Notes: a model not told the origin generated them from the sequence alone. A stretch of 64,000 nt of DNA from Palsa-506 sp963836355 (GCA_963836355.1 CAWIJO010000020.1:62001-126000), one strand, 5' to 3'; shown: positions 7,769 to 17,462, counted from the stretch's first letter. Numbers and translations are program-made.

Positions 7769-8872
7769 ATGCGGATCGGCCGCTCGTTGGCGCTCGCGCT
7801 TGTTCTTGCCGCGGCCGGCGGGATCACGTCGGCCGGGCCAGCCGCCCGCGCGGCGGACTCACCCGCTGCGGCAAGCCCCGGCGCAGCCAGCCCCGCATCG
7901 GCAAGCCCCGGCGCAGCCAGCCCCGCTGCGGTCAACCCCGCCGCCGCTAGCGCAGCGCGGCTGTGCGGCACCAGGACGGGCCGCAAGCCCCGCATCAAGA
8001 AGGTGATGTGGATCTTCATGGAGAACACCTCGTACGGCACCCGCAGGGGCCAGATACCAGGCAACCCGTCGGCGAGGTACATCGACCGCACCCTGATTAG
8101 GCACTGCGGTAGCACGTCGGATTACCACGCGGTAACGCACCCGAGCTTCCCCAACTACCTGGCCGCGACTAGCGGCGGGCTGCACGGCGACGGCGGGCTG
8201 CACAACTACCAGGTGCGCAGCATCTTCAGCCAGGTCGCCCCGTCCTGGCGCAGCTACCAGGAGTTCATGCCGAAGCGCTGCGACCGCAGGCCGCAGGTCG
8301 GCGACCCGGCAACCGGTCATTTCTATGTCAACCGGCACAACCCGGCGGTCTTCTACTCGGCCGAGCCGGTACGCGGCGACTGCAAGAGATTTGACCGGTC
8401 GCTCGGCAGCACCACGTCCGGCGCCCTGCTGCGCGCAGTCCAGGCCGGCCGCCTGCCGAAGTTCAGCTTCATCACCCCGGGCCTCTGTGACGACATGCAC
8501 AAGCTGCCGCCAGGCGTGAAAGGTTGCGCGAACCCGACTGCCCATGGCAACGCCTGGCTGGCCAGCTGGATCCCGATCATCACCGGCGGGCGGGACTACC
8601 GGAAGGGCCGCCTGGTGATCGACATCGCCTGGGATGAGGGCAGCGGCGGCAAGCTCCGCGCGAATTGCCTGAATTCCAGCGCCGCGAACTGCATCGTGCC
8701 GGACATCGTGATCTCGCCCTACACCCGGCACAAGGTGTCCGCTGCCGACTTCTCGCACTACTCGCTGCTGAAGATGACAGAGAAGCTGCTCGGCGTGCAC
8801 TTCCTCGGCCACGCCAAGGACGCCAGCACCCGCAACCTGTGCAGGCCGTTCGGCCTGTGCCCGCGGCGCTGA
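7769..8872 (+). CDS. Secreted phosphoesterase-family protein (acid phosphatase/phospholipase C-like)
   Basis: Predicted 367 residues. ATG 7769 follows CTGGAGGTACGT, a good ribosome site, and begins a clear Sec signal peptide (MRIGRSLALALVLAAAGG, cleavage near the AAD after about residue 30). A 30-residue Ala/Ser/Pro repeat follows, then the catalytic domain, which opens with VMWIFMENTSYG, the metal-binding N/T motif of the phosphoesterase family (pfam04185-like). Further landmarks are THPSFPNYLAATSG, FSFITPGLCDDMH and IDIAWDEGSGG. It acts outside the cell and probably releases phosphate from a phosphomonoester or phospholipid; the substrate is not evident. Confidence 0.88.
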   Translation: MRIGRSLALALVLAAAGGITSAGPAARAADSPAAASPGAASPASASPGAASPAAVNPAAASAARLCGTRTGRKPRIKKVMWIFMENTSYGTRRGQIPGNPSARYIDRTLIRHCGSTSDYHAVTHPSFPNYLAATSGGLHGDGGLHNYQVRSIFSQVAPSWRSYQEFMPKRCDRRPQVGDPATGHFYVNRHNPAVFYSAEPVRGDCKRFDRSLGSTTSGALLRAVQAGRLPKFSFITPGLCDDMHKLPPGVKGCANPTAHGNAWLASWIPIITGGRDYRKGRLVIDIAWDEGSGGKLRANCLNSSAANCIVPDIVISPYTRHKVSAADFSHYSLLKMTEKLLGVHFLGHAKDASTRNLCRPFGLCPRR

Positions 8873-8955
8873 CCCGACGGCGCTGACCCGGCGGCGCTGA
8901 CCCGGCGGCGCTGACCCGGCGGCGCTGACCCGGCGGCGCTGACCCGGCGGCCTGC
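8865..8955. repeat. 15-bp tandem repeat (GCGCTGACCCGGCGG)n
   Basis: About five to six units start at the phosphoesterase stop codon; the first units contain its TGA, so the repeat seems to have grown from the end of the gene. Confidence 0.88.
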
Positions 8956-8981
8956 CGGGGCCGCGGCCGGCACTGGCCCGG

Positions 8982-9341
8982 CTAAAAGATCACGTACACC
9001 TTGCGGATCTTCTCGTGGATCTGCCAGCTGCCTGCCCAGCCGCGGGGGAACACTGCCGTCTGGCCCGGGCCGATGTCGCGCGGCTCGCCGCCGTCCGGGG
9101 TCACTGTCATCCGGCCGGACACGATGTGCACGAACTCGTGCGTTTCCAGCTTCCAGTAGGACGGCCCCGGGGTGCACTCCCACACCCCGACCTCCTGCTC
9201 GCCGTCCTGCCAGAGGGTAAGCCCGGCGGTCTGCATCAGCTCGCCGGTGGCCTCCTCCAGCGCCCCCCAGTCTTCCAGCTCAGCGGTAACGGCGTTGGCG
9301 AGGAATGGCGTTATGGCGGTGCTCTCGGTGCTGTCGGTCAT
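8982..9341 (-). CDS. Cupin-domain protein
   Basis: Predicted 119-residue single-domain cupin (DUF861/cupin_3 type). A central block reads WKLETHEFVHIVSGRMTVTPDG and a second PGQTAVFPRGWAGSW, the two conserved cupin motifs with potential metal-binding His and Glu. ATG 9341 is preceded by AGAAGGGA. It lies 54 bp downstream of the DAO-family oxidase on the same strand, so the pair is probably one operon under the operator at 10692. Such cupins often accompany amine oxidases; the exact role is unknown. Confidence 0.85.
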   Translation of the reverse strand: MTDSTESTAITPFLANAVTAELEDWGALEEATGELMQTAGLTLWQDGEQEVGVWECTPGPSYWKLETHEFVHIVSGRMTVTPDGGEPRDIGPGQTAVFPRGWAGSWQIHEKIRKVYVIF

Positions 9342-9395
9342 TGATTTCCCTTCTGGACAGGTCAGGAGCCAGTCAGCTCCCCCGATCTGGATACG

Positions 9396-10667
9396 TCAGG
9401 AGATCGCCAGCTTCCCCGGGGCCTGCGGGTCCTGCCTGGCCTGCGGTGCCTGCTCGGGGAAGGGCAACGCGACGGGGTCGGTCGCCAGCCGACTGCGGCC
9501 GTTGGCGTCGAACCGGTCCAGGCCGAGCTGCGCCGTGTCCACCACGTCAGACCGGCCGGTCAGCGCGACATCGGCGGCGGCCCTGGCCACGGCCGGGCCC
9601 CACATCATCCCGTGACCGCCGGCACTGGCGACCACGGCCCCGTTAAAAATCTGATCTGAACTGGCTGCCGGGCCGATGATCGGGAGGTGGTCGGGGGTGT
9701 AATCAATGGTGGCCGCCCAGATCTTGCGCAGGCCGAGCCTGGCGGTGACCGGGACCAGCACGGCCAGGCGCTCGCGGATGAGCGACAGGTAGGGTTCGTC
9801 GATGCGGGTTGCCTCGCCGGGCGGCTCGGCCGGGTTGCTCATACCGAACAGCAGCCCGCCTTCCTCCGGGCGCCAGTACAGCCCGGCGGAGAGGTCGAAG
9901 ACCATGGGGAGCCGGCTGGCGGCGAGGTCGGGGTGCGGCTCGGTCACCGCGACCTGGTGCCGGACGCCGCCGGTGACCACCCGGACCCCGGCAAGCTTGC
10001 CGACCTCGGCGAGCTCGGGGCCGCCGGTCAGCACGACGATCGGGGCGGCGATCGGGCCAGCGCTGGTCGCCACGCCGGCAACCCGGTCCCCGGCCGTGCG
10101 CAGGCCGGTGAACGTGACGTGCTCGCGCACCTGCACGCCGCTGGTCGCGAGGGCCACGGCGTAGGCGGTGACATTACGAGGCGGGGACAGGTAGCCGTCC
10201 TCGGCGCAGAACGTGCCGCCGAGGGTAAGCCCCGGCGCCATCGCCGGGCTGGCCGCATCGAGCTCGGCCGACGCCAGCCAGCGGACGGACACGCCCTCGG
10301 CGTTCTGCATGGCCATCCGGTCGCGGGCGGCTGCGACATCCGCGGCGGTGAAGCAGGGGAGCAGGTAGCCCTGCGGGATGAAGCCGGAGTCGATGCCGAG
10401 TTCGTCGTGCTGGCTCAGGTAGAACCTGCGGGACCACTCACCGAGCTGGACGGCCCACGGGGTGCCGCCCTGGGTCCGGACGATGCCGGCCGCGCGGCTG
10501 CTCGCGCCCTGGCCGAGAGCGCGTTTCTCCAGCAGGACGACCCGGCCCAGGCCACTGCGGCGGAGGAAGTAGGCACACCACGCGCCGACCGTCCCGCCGC
10601 CGACGACGACGGCGTCCGCGGTATCCGGGCCGGCTGCCGGGGCGTCCTGGCGGCCGGCTGAGGGCAT
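9396..10667 (-). CDS. FAD-dependent oxidoreductase, DAO family (amino-acid/N-methyl-amine oxidase-like)
   Basis: Predicted 423 residues. The GxGxxG motif is VVVGGGTVGAW near the N-terminus; the region LGQGASSRAAGIVRTQGG and the late block YTPDHLPIIGPA...GAVVASAGGHGMMWGPAVA are typical of the DAO superfamily (sarcosine, dimethylglycine, glutamylputrescine oxidases). The frame is open much further upstream, but that extension runs through the operator and into the divergent gene, so ATG 10667 is chosen. It probably oxidises a secondary or tertiary amine; the substrate is inferred only from family and neighbours. Confidence 0.87.
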   Translation of the reverse strand: MPSAGRQDAPAAGPDTADAVVVGGGTVGAWCAYFLRRSGLGRVVLLEKRALGQGASSRAAGIVRTQGGTPWAVQLGEWSRRFYLSQHDELGIDSGFIPQGYLLPCFTAADVAAARDRMAMQNAEGVSVRWLASAELDAASPAMAPGLTLGGTFCAEDGYLSPPRNVTAYAVALATSGVQVREHVTFTGLRTAGDRVAGVATSAGPIAAPIVVLTGGPELAEVGKLAGVRVVTGGVRHQVAVTEPHPDLAASRLPMVFDLSAGLYWRPEEGGLLFGMSNPAEPPGEATRIDEPYLSLIRERLAVLVPVTARLGLRKIWAATIDYTPDHLPIIGPAASSDQIFNGAVVASAGGHGMMWGPAVARAAADVALTGRSDVVDTAQLGLDRFDANGRSRLATDPVALPFPEQAPQARQDPQAPGKLAIS

Positions 10668-10707
10668 TGGCACGCCGTCGATGCTGGCATAGACTGAACG
10701 TTCAGTC
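10667..10707 (+). promoter_or_regulatory. Divergent control region with 16-bp palindromic operator
   Basis: The palindrome GACTGAACGTTCAGTC (10692-10707) is identical to the site at 114-129. On the plus strand TTGGCA (10667-10672), a 17-nt spacer and TAGACT (10690-10695) form a promoter for the acyl-CoA dehydrogenase, with the operator overlapping the -10. On the minus strand the operator's edge supplies a TTGACT -35-like box (10709-10704) for the oxidase-cupin pair, but its -10 is poor. Confidence 0.75.
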
Positions 10708-10806
10708 AAGAGCGGGCGATTGCTCCGGCTGGCGACGCGGGACGTCCCGCCGATGACGAGGTTCCGGCACGGCGGCTCAGGCGTCGCGCCGGTGACAAGG
10801 AGAGCC

Positions 10807-11973
10807 ATGTATGGCCTGTCCGATGCGGACCTGCAGATCCAGGCGCGCGCCAGGGAGTTCACCGACGAGCTGATCCCGTTCGAGGTCACCGCCGAACTGA
10901 GCGGCGGCGAGCTGGCCGCCGACGTGGTAGCCGGTCACGCAAAGCGGGCCAGGGAACTAGGCCTGCATGCCGCCAACATGCCGGCCGAGCTCGGCGGCGG
11001 CGGGTACTCGTCGTTGCAGCAGGTGCTCGTGCAGGAGCAGGTCGGCCGGGTGACCAATGGGCTTGCCTGGGTGGTCGGCACGCCCCCGTCCTGGCTGCCC
11101 GCCGTGGCGACGCCGTACCAGCTGGACCGGTTCGTGCTGCCGACGATCCGCGGCGACGCCGAGGAGTGCTACGCGATCACCGAGGAGGGCGCCGGCTCGG
11201 ACGTCGACGCTATCGAGGCAACCGCCAGGCGGGACGGCGACGAGTACGTGCTGGACGGCGAGAAGTGGCACGTGACGTCGTACAACACGGCAAGCTTCGC
11301 GTTCTTCCAGGCAAGGCTGACTGGCGGGGCGCACCACGGCGAACACGCCATGTTCCTGGTCGACCTGCCCAGCTTCGGGGTCAGCGTGGTGCGCACGCCC
11401 GCCTACTCGCACACGCTGAGCCATCACCACCCGATCGTGGCGTTCCGCGATGTCCGGGTGCCCGCAGCCCATCTCGTCGGCGCGGAGGGCGACGGGATGA
11501 GCTTCGCGTACGAATGGTTCCGGTTCGAGCGGCTGATGGTCGCAGCGCGCTGCCTCGGCGCGGCCGACCGCCTGGTCACCGAGATGACAGCGTTCGCGGG
11601 GTCGCGGCGGGTGCAGGGCCGGCCGATCGCCGAGTTCGGCGCCGTCGCGGCCATGCTCGCGGACAGCCTGACCGAGTTGTTCGCGGCCAGGTCGCTGACG
11701 TACGAGACGGCGCGGGCAATCGATGCCGGCGCGGACGTCAAGGTGCAGCATGCGCAGTGCTCGATGGCCAAGCTTTACGTATCCGAGATGGCCGGCCGGG
11801 TGGCCGACCGCGCCGTCCAGGTGTTCGGCGGACGGGGCTACATGCGCGAGAACGTCGCCGAGCGGTTCTTCCGCGAGCTGCGGGTGGAGCGGATCTGGGA
11901 GGGCACCAGCGAGATCCAGCGCGCCATCATCGCCGACCAGGTGGTCAAGCGAGGGGTGCGCGCGCTGGTATAG
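10807..11973 (+). CDS. Acyl-CoA dehydrogenase
   Basis: Predicted 388-residue flavoprotein. ATG 10807 has AAGGAG ending 3 nt upstream, so an upstream in-frame start at 10720 is rejected. The substrate-binding block CYAITEEGAGSDVDAIEATA, the FAD-binding QVFGGRGYMRE and the C-terminal RIWEGTSEIQRAII are all present; the Glu of EGTSEIQ is in the catalytic-base position of medium/short-chain acyl-CoA dehydrogenases. It introduces an alpha,beta double bond into an acyl-CoA. It diverges from the oxidase-cupin pair and shares its operator, which ties it to the CoA ligase at 1817 as a candidate later step. Confidence 0.92.
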   Translation: MYGLSDADLQIQARAREFTDELIPFEVTAELSGGELAADVVAGHAKRARELGLHAANMPAELGGGGYSSLQQVLVQEQVGRVTNGLAWVVGTPPSWLPAVATPYQLDRFVLPTIRGDAEECYAITEEGAGSDVDAIEATARRDGDEYVLDGEKWHVTSYNTASFAFFQARLTGGAHHGEHAMFLVDLPSFGVSVVRTPAYSHTLSHHHPIVAFRDVRVPAAHLVGAEGDGMSFAYEWFRFERLMVAARCLGAADRLVTEMTAFAGSRRVQGRPIAEFGAVAAMLADSLTELFAARSLTYETARAIDAGADVKVQHAQCSMAKLYVSEMAGRVADRAVQVFGGRGYMRENVAERFFRELRVERIWEGTSEIQRAIIADQVVKRGVRALV

Positions 11974-12366
11974 CGGAGGGCTCGCACCGGGCCGGGATGC
12001 GCAGGCATGGCTAGCTGACGCGCTGACCGCGGCGGGCAGCAGGTTACGCATTGCGTCCTTTTGAGCGCGTTCCGTAGATGATGTTATCGCTCCGTGACTA
12101 TCTGACGTCACCCAGTCAGGGCAGGCGGGCGTCATTATTGCGGCGACGGACCCCCGCCGTCACCCGCAGATTCTCCGGAGGCAACGGTGCAGCAGGACGT
12201 GGCAACGAGCTTCACCGACTGCGCCGCCCGCCTCGCCAGCCTGGGCCGCCACGTGCCTGCGCCGTTGCTGCGCAGCCGCCTCGCGTGGCCGCTGGCGGTA
12301 ACCGCGGTCACGCTCACCTGGCCAGCGGTCTCCGGCTGGCGCCTGATCGCCGCTGCGGCGATCAGG
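11974..12366. other. Gene-free spacer between convergent genes
   Basis: No supported gene. A GTG at 12187 with GGAGG 6 nt upstream opens a frame, but it runs antisense through the glutathione peroxidase and has no recognisable product. Confidence 0.6.
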
Positions 12367-12855
<489 letters not shown>

Positions 12856-13024
12856 TGAGTGTTTCCTTCGCTATCTCCCCGGGCCCGGGGAAACTCTGCT
12901 GCCGGGGAGACCCGCGCCGGGGGAATTCGGATTGGGCATTAACGGGCCAACCACGGCTAGCGTGCCCGCGCAACCCTTCAACGCCGCAGCGGGCCAGTGC
13001 ATGCCCGGCCCACGGCCGGGACTC

Positions 13025-14221
13025 CTAGCCGGGGGTGGCGGTCTTGGCCGCGGGGCTCCAGGCTGACTCACCCTGGTAGCCGCGCGCGATCATCGTGACG
13101 TACTGGTAGACGGCGTCCTCTTCGGCCGACAGCGGCCCCGGCAGCGCGTGCTCGGAAGACAGGCCGCGCTGCACCGACTCGCAGGCGCCCCAGTCCTGCC
13201 GGTTGGTGATGTCCCAGAACTCGACCGCATAGCCGGCATCGAAGCCCGGCCGCTGCAGCGCCTCGGGCGCGAATGCCCAGGTGCACTCGATCCTCGTCCG
13301 GTCCGCGGCGACCGGCGTCAGCCGGTGCGTCATGACGTAGTCGGGATGCAGGCTGAGCAGGATGTTCGGGAACACGTTCAGGTAGATCACGCTGCGCAGG
13401 CCGGCTGCGTCCAGGCCGCGCAACGGCACACCCAGGCTGCTGCCGTCCAGCGACATCGTGTCCATGCCGTCCCGCAGCTCCATCCAGCCGCCGATCCAGG
13501 CGCCGTCCGCCGCGTAGTTTTCGCCGCTCTTCGGCGGGCTCACCTTGCAAAGTTCCGGGTGGATCATCGGACAGTGGTAGCACTCGTGATAGTTCTCTGT
13601 CAGGATTTTCCAGTTGGCCGCGGAGTCGTAGTCATGCCGCCCGGCGATCACCAGCCGTTCCGGCTCGTACGGCGCGACCAGCTCGTCCAGCCCCCGCAGG
13701 CAGCCGGCCAGCGGCGGCGCGGTCCCGGAGCCATCGACGAAAACCAGTCCGTGCCATTCCTCGGCGGGCAGTTCGACCAGCCCCCACGCCGCCGGGTCGA
13801 AGCCAGCACGGCCCTTGAACCCGGCGGCGTGCCGCAGCCCGCCGGAAAGCGAATAGGTCCAGGAGTGATACGGGCAGATGATCGCATTGCGCTGCTGGGT
13901 AGCGCCGCAGGCGAGCAGCTCATGACCGCGATGCCGGCAGCTGTTAGCGAACGCGCGCAGCATGCCCTGCTCGTCCCGGACGAGCAGGACGCTGCCGGGC
14001 CCGGCCGCCGCGGCGCGCTGATCCCCCGGCTGGGCAACCTCCGAGCTGTGCCCGGCGCAGAGCCAGCCCCCGCCGAAGAAATGCCGCTGCTCCCAGGCGA
14101 ACACGGCCGGATCGACGTATGCGGCCCGCGGCAGCATCCTGCTCTCACCGAACGGCCGCAGCGCAGCTGCCAGCCCGGCCTTGTCGATGGGCGCGTGCGG
14201 ATACCCGGACTGACTGATCAT
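13025..14221 (-). CDS. Rieske non-haem iron oxygenase, alpha subunit (glycine-betaine monooxygenase-like)
   Basis: Predicted 398 residues. The Rieske [2Fe-2S] ligands are visible as SCRHRGHELLACG...CPYHSWTY (CxH...CxxH). The mononuclear iron site is NWKILTENYHECYHCPMIHPEL, with the third ligand probably the Asp of NRQDWGACE. This pattern resembles oxygenases that N-demethylate glycine betaine, stachydrine or carnitine. ATG 14221 is chosen because a promoter (TGGACA, 17 nt, TACTCT) ends 7 nt before it, implying a leaderless mRNA; no ribosome site is needed. A reductase partner is not in the window. The shared operator overlaps the start. Confidence 0.9.
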   Translation of the reverse strand: MISQSGYPHAPIDKAGLAAALRPFGESRMLPRAAYVDPAVFAWEQRHFFGGGWLCAGHSSEVAQPGDQRAAAAGPGSVLLVRDEQGMLRAFANSCRHRGHELLACGATQQRNAIICPYHSWTYSLSGGLRHAAGFKGRAGFDPAAWGLVELPAEEWHGLVFVDGSGTAPPLAGCLRGLDELVAPYEPERLVIAGRHDYDSAANWKILTENYHECYHCPMIHPELCKVSPPKSGENYAADGAWIGGWMELRDGMDTMSLDGSSLGVPLRGLDAAGLRSVIYLNVFPNILLSLHPDYVMTHRLTPVAADRTRIECTWAFAPEALQRPGFDAGYAVEFWDITNRQDWGACESVQRGLSSEHALPGPLSAEEDAVYQYVTMIARGYQGESAWSPAAKTATPG

Positions 14222-14257
14222 ACAGTCAAGAGTAGGCAGCCTCCGGCCGGCTGTCCA
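14212..14257 (-). promoter_or_regulatory. Leaderless promoter with variant palindromic operator
   Basis: On the minus strand TGGACA (14257-14252), a 17-nt spacer and TACTCT (14234-14229) are followed 7 nt later by the ATG at 14221, so the transcript probably begins at the start codon. The plus-strand 16-mer GACTGATCATACAGTC (14212-14227) keeps both GACTG/CAGTC half-sites and the N6 spacing of the sites at 114 and 10692 but differs in the centre. It covers the transcription start. Confidence 0.65.
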
Positions 14258-14479
14258 GCGGCGGCTGTCCAGCGGCCGGCCCTGGCTGGCCTGCAGCCTG
14301 GCCGGGGACTGCCTTGCCTGCAGGCCAGCCGGCCCACAGCAAAACAGCACGACTCGAATGAGCAGAATGGCTGAATTACCCTAATTAGCCAGCTAATTTA
14401 CCTATAATTCTCGCCCGACTGGCGGGTGCCCGACTTGCGCTCGCCGGACCGGTGTTCACCCGACAAGGGGAGCGCGACC

Positions 14480-16081
14480 GTGACTGAAATACCAGCTGGA
14501 CCGCCGGGAACGCTGCCGCCCGCGCCCCCGCTGCCGCCGCAGCCGTACCAGGGCCCGGGCGGAGCCGGGCCGATCGAGGTCGGCTTCGCCGGCCCGGCCG
14601 GGCAGCGCAGAGTTACCACGGCCTTCCGGCTTATCCTGGCGATTCCGCAGTTCATTGTCCTTTACGTGATCGCGATCGCGGCCGAGATCGTCGCGATCAT
14701 CGGCTGGTTCGCCGCGCTCTTCACCGGCAGGCTGCCGGACTTCGCCGTCGAGTTCCTCTCCGGCGTACTGCGCTGGCAAGCCCGGGTAAGCGCCTACTAC
14801 TTGCTGCTCACTGACCAGTACCCGCCGTTCTCCCTCGATGACGCCGACTACCCGATACGGGTCGCCGCGCGGCCAGGACCGCTGAACCGGCTGGCGGTGC
14901 TCTTCCGGATCATCTTGATCATCCCCGCCGGGATCGTGGTGGGGGTGCTGACATTCGGCCTGGAGACGATCACCATGCTCGTCGTCTGGCTGATCGTGCT
15001 GATCAACGGGCGGATGCCGGATGCGCTGCATGCGGCGATCAGCTCGGTGCTGCGGTACACCATTCGCTACCTCGGCTATTTCCTCATGCTGACCAGCGAG
15101 TACCCGGGCGGCCTGTACGGCGATCCGGCTGGGGCCGCTGGCCCGTCAGGATTCCCGGCCGGCCCGGGATACCCGGCAGCCGGATACCCGCAAGCAGCCG
15201 GGTCGGCGCCAGCCGCAGGATTCCCGTCCGCAGCGGGATTCCCGCCGGCGCCTGCGCAGCCGCCGGCCGAGGGCTATCGGCAGATTCCAGGAACCGAGGG
15301 CTACCAGCAGGTCAGCGGCATCGGCCCGGCACCAGGCAGCCCGGCGGCATCCGGCGCGCAGGATGCGCCGGCCTACGGCAGCCCTGGCCCCGGCGTTCCC
15401 GGCGCTGGTGACACGGGCTACGGCACCCCGAGCTACGGCGCCCCGGCGTACGGCACCCCGGGCTACGGTCCCCCGGGCTACGGCACCCCGGGCTACGGCA
15501 TCCCGGGCTACGGTCCGCCGTACGGCACCCAGACGGCCAGCTGGTCGGTTCCCGGCAGCCCGCCCTGGCGGCTCGTGCTGTCCCAGGCCGCCAAGCAGCT
15601 GATAACCCTTTTCATCGTGCTCGGCACGATCCTGCTGGCGGTCTACATCGCGATCGTCGCAGTCGCCGTCAGTAACGCGCGGAACAGCACCGCGAACCGG
15701 GCCGACGCGCTCAGCCAGACCAATTCGGCATTCAACAAGCTGAGCGCATCGATGGCGACTTTCGGCAGCCAGACGACGGCCTGCAAGTCGAGAAAGCAGC
15801 AGCTCCGCTGCGTCACGGCGGCGGACAGTCAGGCGAGCCAGGCATTCGGCGCCTTCGCCCGCGACCAGGCGGCGGTGGACATGCCGGCCGGCTCGCCGCA
15901 GACGACCGCCAGCCAGCTGATCGCCGGCGCAGATCGCGCCCAGCACATCTTCCAGCAGCTCGCCGCCGCCACGTCAGTCGCGCAGTACGAGCAGACCGCA
16001 AACGCCGCCAACCTGCAGCAAGTGCTCGACCAGATTGAGCTGGCCTACCGGCACCTGCAGACCACGCTGATTAACGGCTAG
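14480..16081 (+). CDS. DUF4389-type membrane protein with Pro/Gly/Tyr repeat linker
   Basis: Predicted 533 residues. GTG 14480 follows AAGGGGAG. A Pro-rich N-terminus is followed by two membrane-helix pairs (about 50-90 and 140-190) separated by ALFTGRLPDF and LINGRMPDAL, the duplicated DUF4389 unit. A 150-residue linker then contains YGTPGYG-type repeats. A single span (LFIVLGTILLAVYIAIVAVAV, near 375-395) leads to a ~140-residue Ala/Gln/Thr-rich, probably extracytoplasmic tail with two Cys. Function is unknown. It is transcribed alone and has no visible tie to the neighbouring catabolic genes. Confidence 0.82.
   Translation: MTEIPAGPPGTLPPAPPLPPQPYQGPGGAGPIEVGFAGPAGQRRVTTAFRLILAIPQFIVLYVIAIAAEIVAIIGWFAALFTGRLPDFAVEFLSGVLRWQARVSAYYLLLTDQYPPFSLDDADYPIRVAARPGPLNRLAVLFRIILIIPAGIVVGVLTFGLETITMLVVWLIVLINGRMPDALHAAISSVLRYTIRYLGYFLMLTSEYPGGLYGDPAGAAGPSGFPAGPGYPAAGYPQAAGSAPAAGFPSAAGFPPAPAQPPAEGYRQIPGTEGYQQVSGIGPAPGSPAASGAQDAPAYGSPGPGVPGAGDTGYGTPSYGAPAYGTPGYGPPGYGTPGYGIPGYGPPYGTQTASWSVPGSPPWRLVLSQAAKQLITLFIVLGTILLAVYIAIVAVAVSNARNSTANRADALSQTNSAFNKLSASMATFGSQTTACKSRKQQLRCVTAADSQASQAFGAFARDQAAVDMPAGSPQTTASQLIAGADRAQHIFQQLAAATSVAQYEQTANAANLQQVLDQIELAYRHLQTTLING
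15410..15530 (+). repeat. 15-bp coding repeat (GGCTACGGCACCCCG)n
   Basis: About eight imperfect in-frame units encode the YGTPGYG linker of the DUF4389 protein. Confidence 0.8.
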
Positions 16082-16140
16082 CCGGCGCTCTAGACGGCTG
16101 ATAACTGACCGGCTGATAACTGACCGGCTGTCCGGCGCTG

Positions 16141-16332
16141 GCCAAGAAGGGAGCCGCATACGGCGGGACGCTCGTGTTCCGGCACGGCACCGGCGTCGCC
16201 GCGGCCGCGAACTCGCGGATGGCAGCGCAACTCAGGACAATCACCGGGCTGGTGCCTGCGCAGCCCAAGCAGCCGTCGTCCGCGGACGGCACCGGCCAGC
16301 CAACCAGGCGCCGACCTCGACGTGCCAAGTGA
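16141..16332 (+). pseudogene. Orphan 3' coding remnant, unidentified
   Basis: A 63-codon frame with strongly GC-biased third positions runs to TGA at 16330 but has no usable start; an in-frame TAA stops it just upstream, next to a doubled GGCTGATAACTGACC. The peptide (AKKGAAYGGTLVFRHGTGVA...) matches nothing I can name. It may be the C-terminus of a gene lost by deletion, in keeping with the decayed transporter next to it. Confidence 0.3.
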
Positions 16333-16338
16333 GCCCGG

Positions 16339-16741
16339 CTAGCCATCCACCTTCTCGGCCGGCTCGGCGCGGGCGGTCCTGGTAACCGATCCGGAGCCCG
16401 CGAGCCTTGCTGCGAGCCCGACCGGGATGATCGTTGCCACGATGATCACCGAGACCACCGCGTTCACTTCCGGCAGCTGCTGGCCGAGGCGGATCGCGCC
16501 GAAGATCCACAGCGGCAGCGTGCTCTGCGCCCCCGCCGTGAACACCGTGACGATGATCTCATCGAACGACAGCGCGAACGCGAGCAAGGCGCCGGATACC
16601 AGCGAGGTGGCGACCATCGGCACTCTCGACGTTCGAGCGGTCGAAGGCGTAGAGCAAGATCAGCAGGATCGGGATGAACAGCAGTAGCAGCACCGCGGCT
16701 ACCCAGATCCGCAGCGCGATGCGCAGCACCCGCGGCTCCAT
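16339..16741 (-). pseudogene. potC: Spermidine/putrescine-type ABC permease PotC, internal deletion
   Basis: The first ~38 codons from ATG 16741 encode a PotC-like N-terminus with one span (WVAAVLLLLFIPILLILLYAFDRS). At about 16620 the sequence jumps, with a change of frame, to the last ~90 residues of the same permease family (SGALLAFALSFDEIIVTVFTAG...). Intact PotC proteins are about 260-280 residues, so roughly 130 residues including the middle membrane spans are missing and the frames no longer match. The gene cannot make a working permease. It is the last member of a potA-D-B-C-like operon in which all four genes are damaged. Confidence 0.8.
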
Positions 16742-17461
16742 CTAGAGCGCCCTGAACGCGCCGAGCGCCCGCGCGCCCACCAGGTAGACGGCCATGATCG
16801 CGACCGGGATGAGCGCCATCGCGGCGGCGAACGGCACGTTGCCGGCGATCCCGACGCTTTGCTCGATTACGTTGCCCATGAAGTTAGAGCCCGTCCCGCC
16901 GATCAGAATCGGCGTGATGAAGTCGCCAAGGGTCAACGAGAAAGTGAAAATCGAGCCCGCCGCCAGGCCGGGCAGCACCAGCGGCAGGATCACCAAGCGG
17001 AGTGTCCGCCAGGTGCGGGCGCCAAGGTCCTGGGACGCCTCTATCTGCGACGGCGGGATCCGCTCCAGCGCCGCGTAGACCGGAATGATCATGAAAGGCA
17101 GCCAGATGTAGCAGAAGACGATGAACACGGCCCAGTTCGTGTAGATGAGGTTCACCGGGCCGACGCTCGCCTTGCCGTAGGCGGAGTTCTCGAAGATCAG
17201 CGTGAAGTTGCCGAGGTTCCAGACTCGGACGATTTGGCTGGTGAAGGGGTCGATTTGCCAGAACGCGGTGATCAGCAGCACGACCAGGGCGGCCAGGTAG
17301 ATCAGCACAAACCAGGCGAGCGCGGGGCTCAGCAGCAGCGTGGCCCGTGCCCACGGCCGGCGCCAAAGCGCGGCGGATACCCGGGGCCACGCCCCGGCCG
17401 GGCCGGGCGCGGCGGCTGCGGCCGGCGCCGCGCCGCCGCCGCCCGGTCGCGGCGAGGCCAC
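16742..17461 (-). pseudogene. potB: Spermidine/putrescine-type ABC permease PotB, in-frame internal deletion
   Basis: The frame is open for 239 residues and starts with a Pro/Ala-rich tail, then span 1 (LLSPALAWFVLIYLAALVVLLITAFW) and the loop NLGNFTLIFENSAYGKA. In this family that loop is followed by spans 2 and 3 and about 75 residues. Here it joins directly to GPVNLIYTNWAVFIVFCYIWLPFM, the region before span 4. The EAA-type loop (ASQDLGARTWRTLRLVILPLVLPG) and later spans are present. Losing two spans should invert the topology of the rest, so I treat it as a degraded gene despite the open frame. Confidence 0.7.
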
Positions 17462-17462
17462 G

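Noticed and set aside
10720..10889. N-terminal extension of the DAO-family oxidase
   Set aside because: The frame is open there, but it crosses the operator and the divergent gene's leader and shows no protein similarity; ATG 10667 is the sensible start.
10957..12135. 392-codon minus-strand frame opposite the acyl-CoA dehydrogenase
   Set aside because: Antisense shadow of a clear enzyme; no motif or ribosome site.
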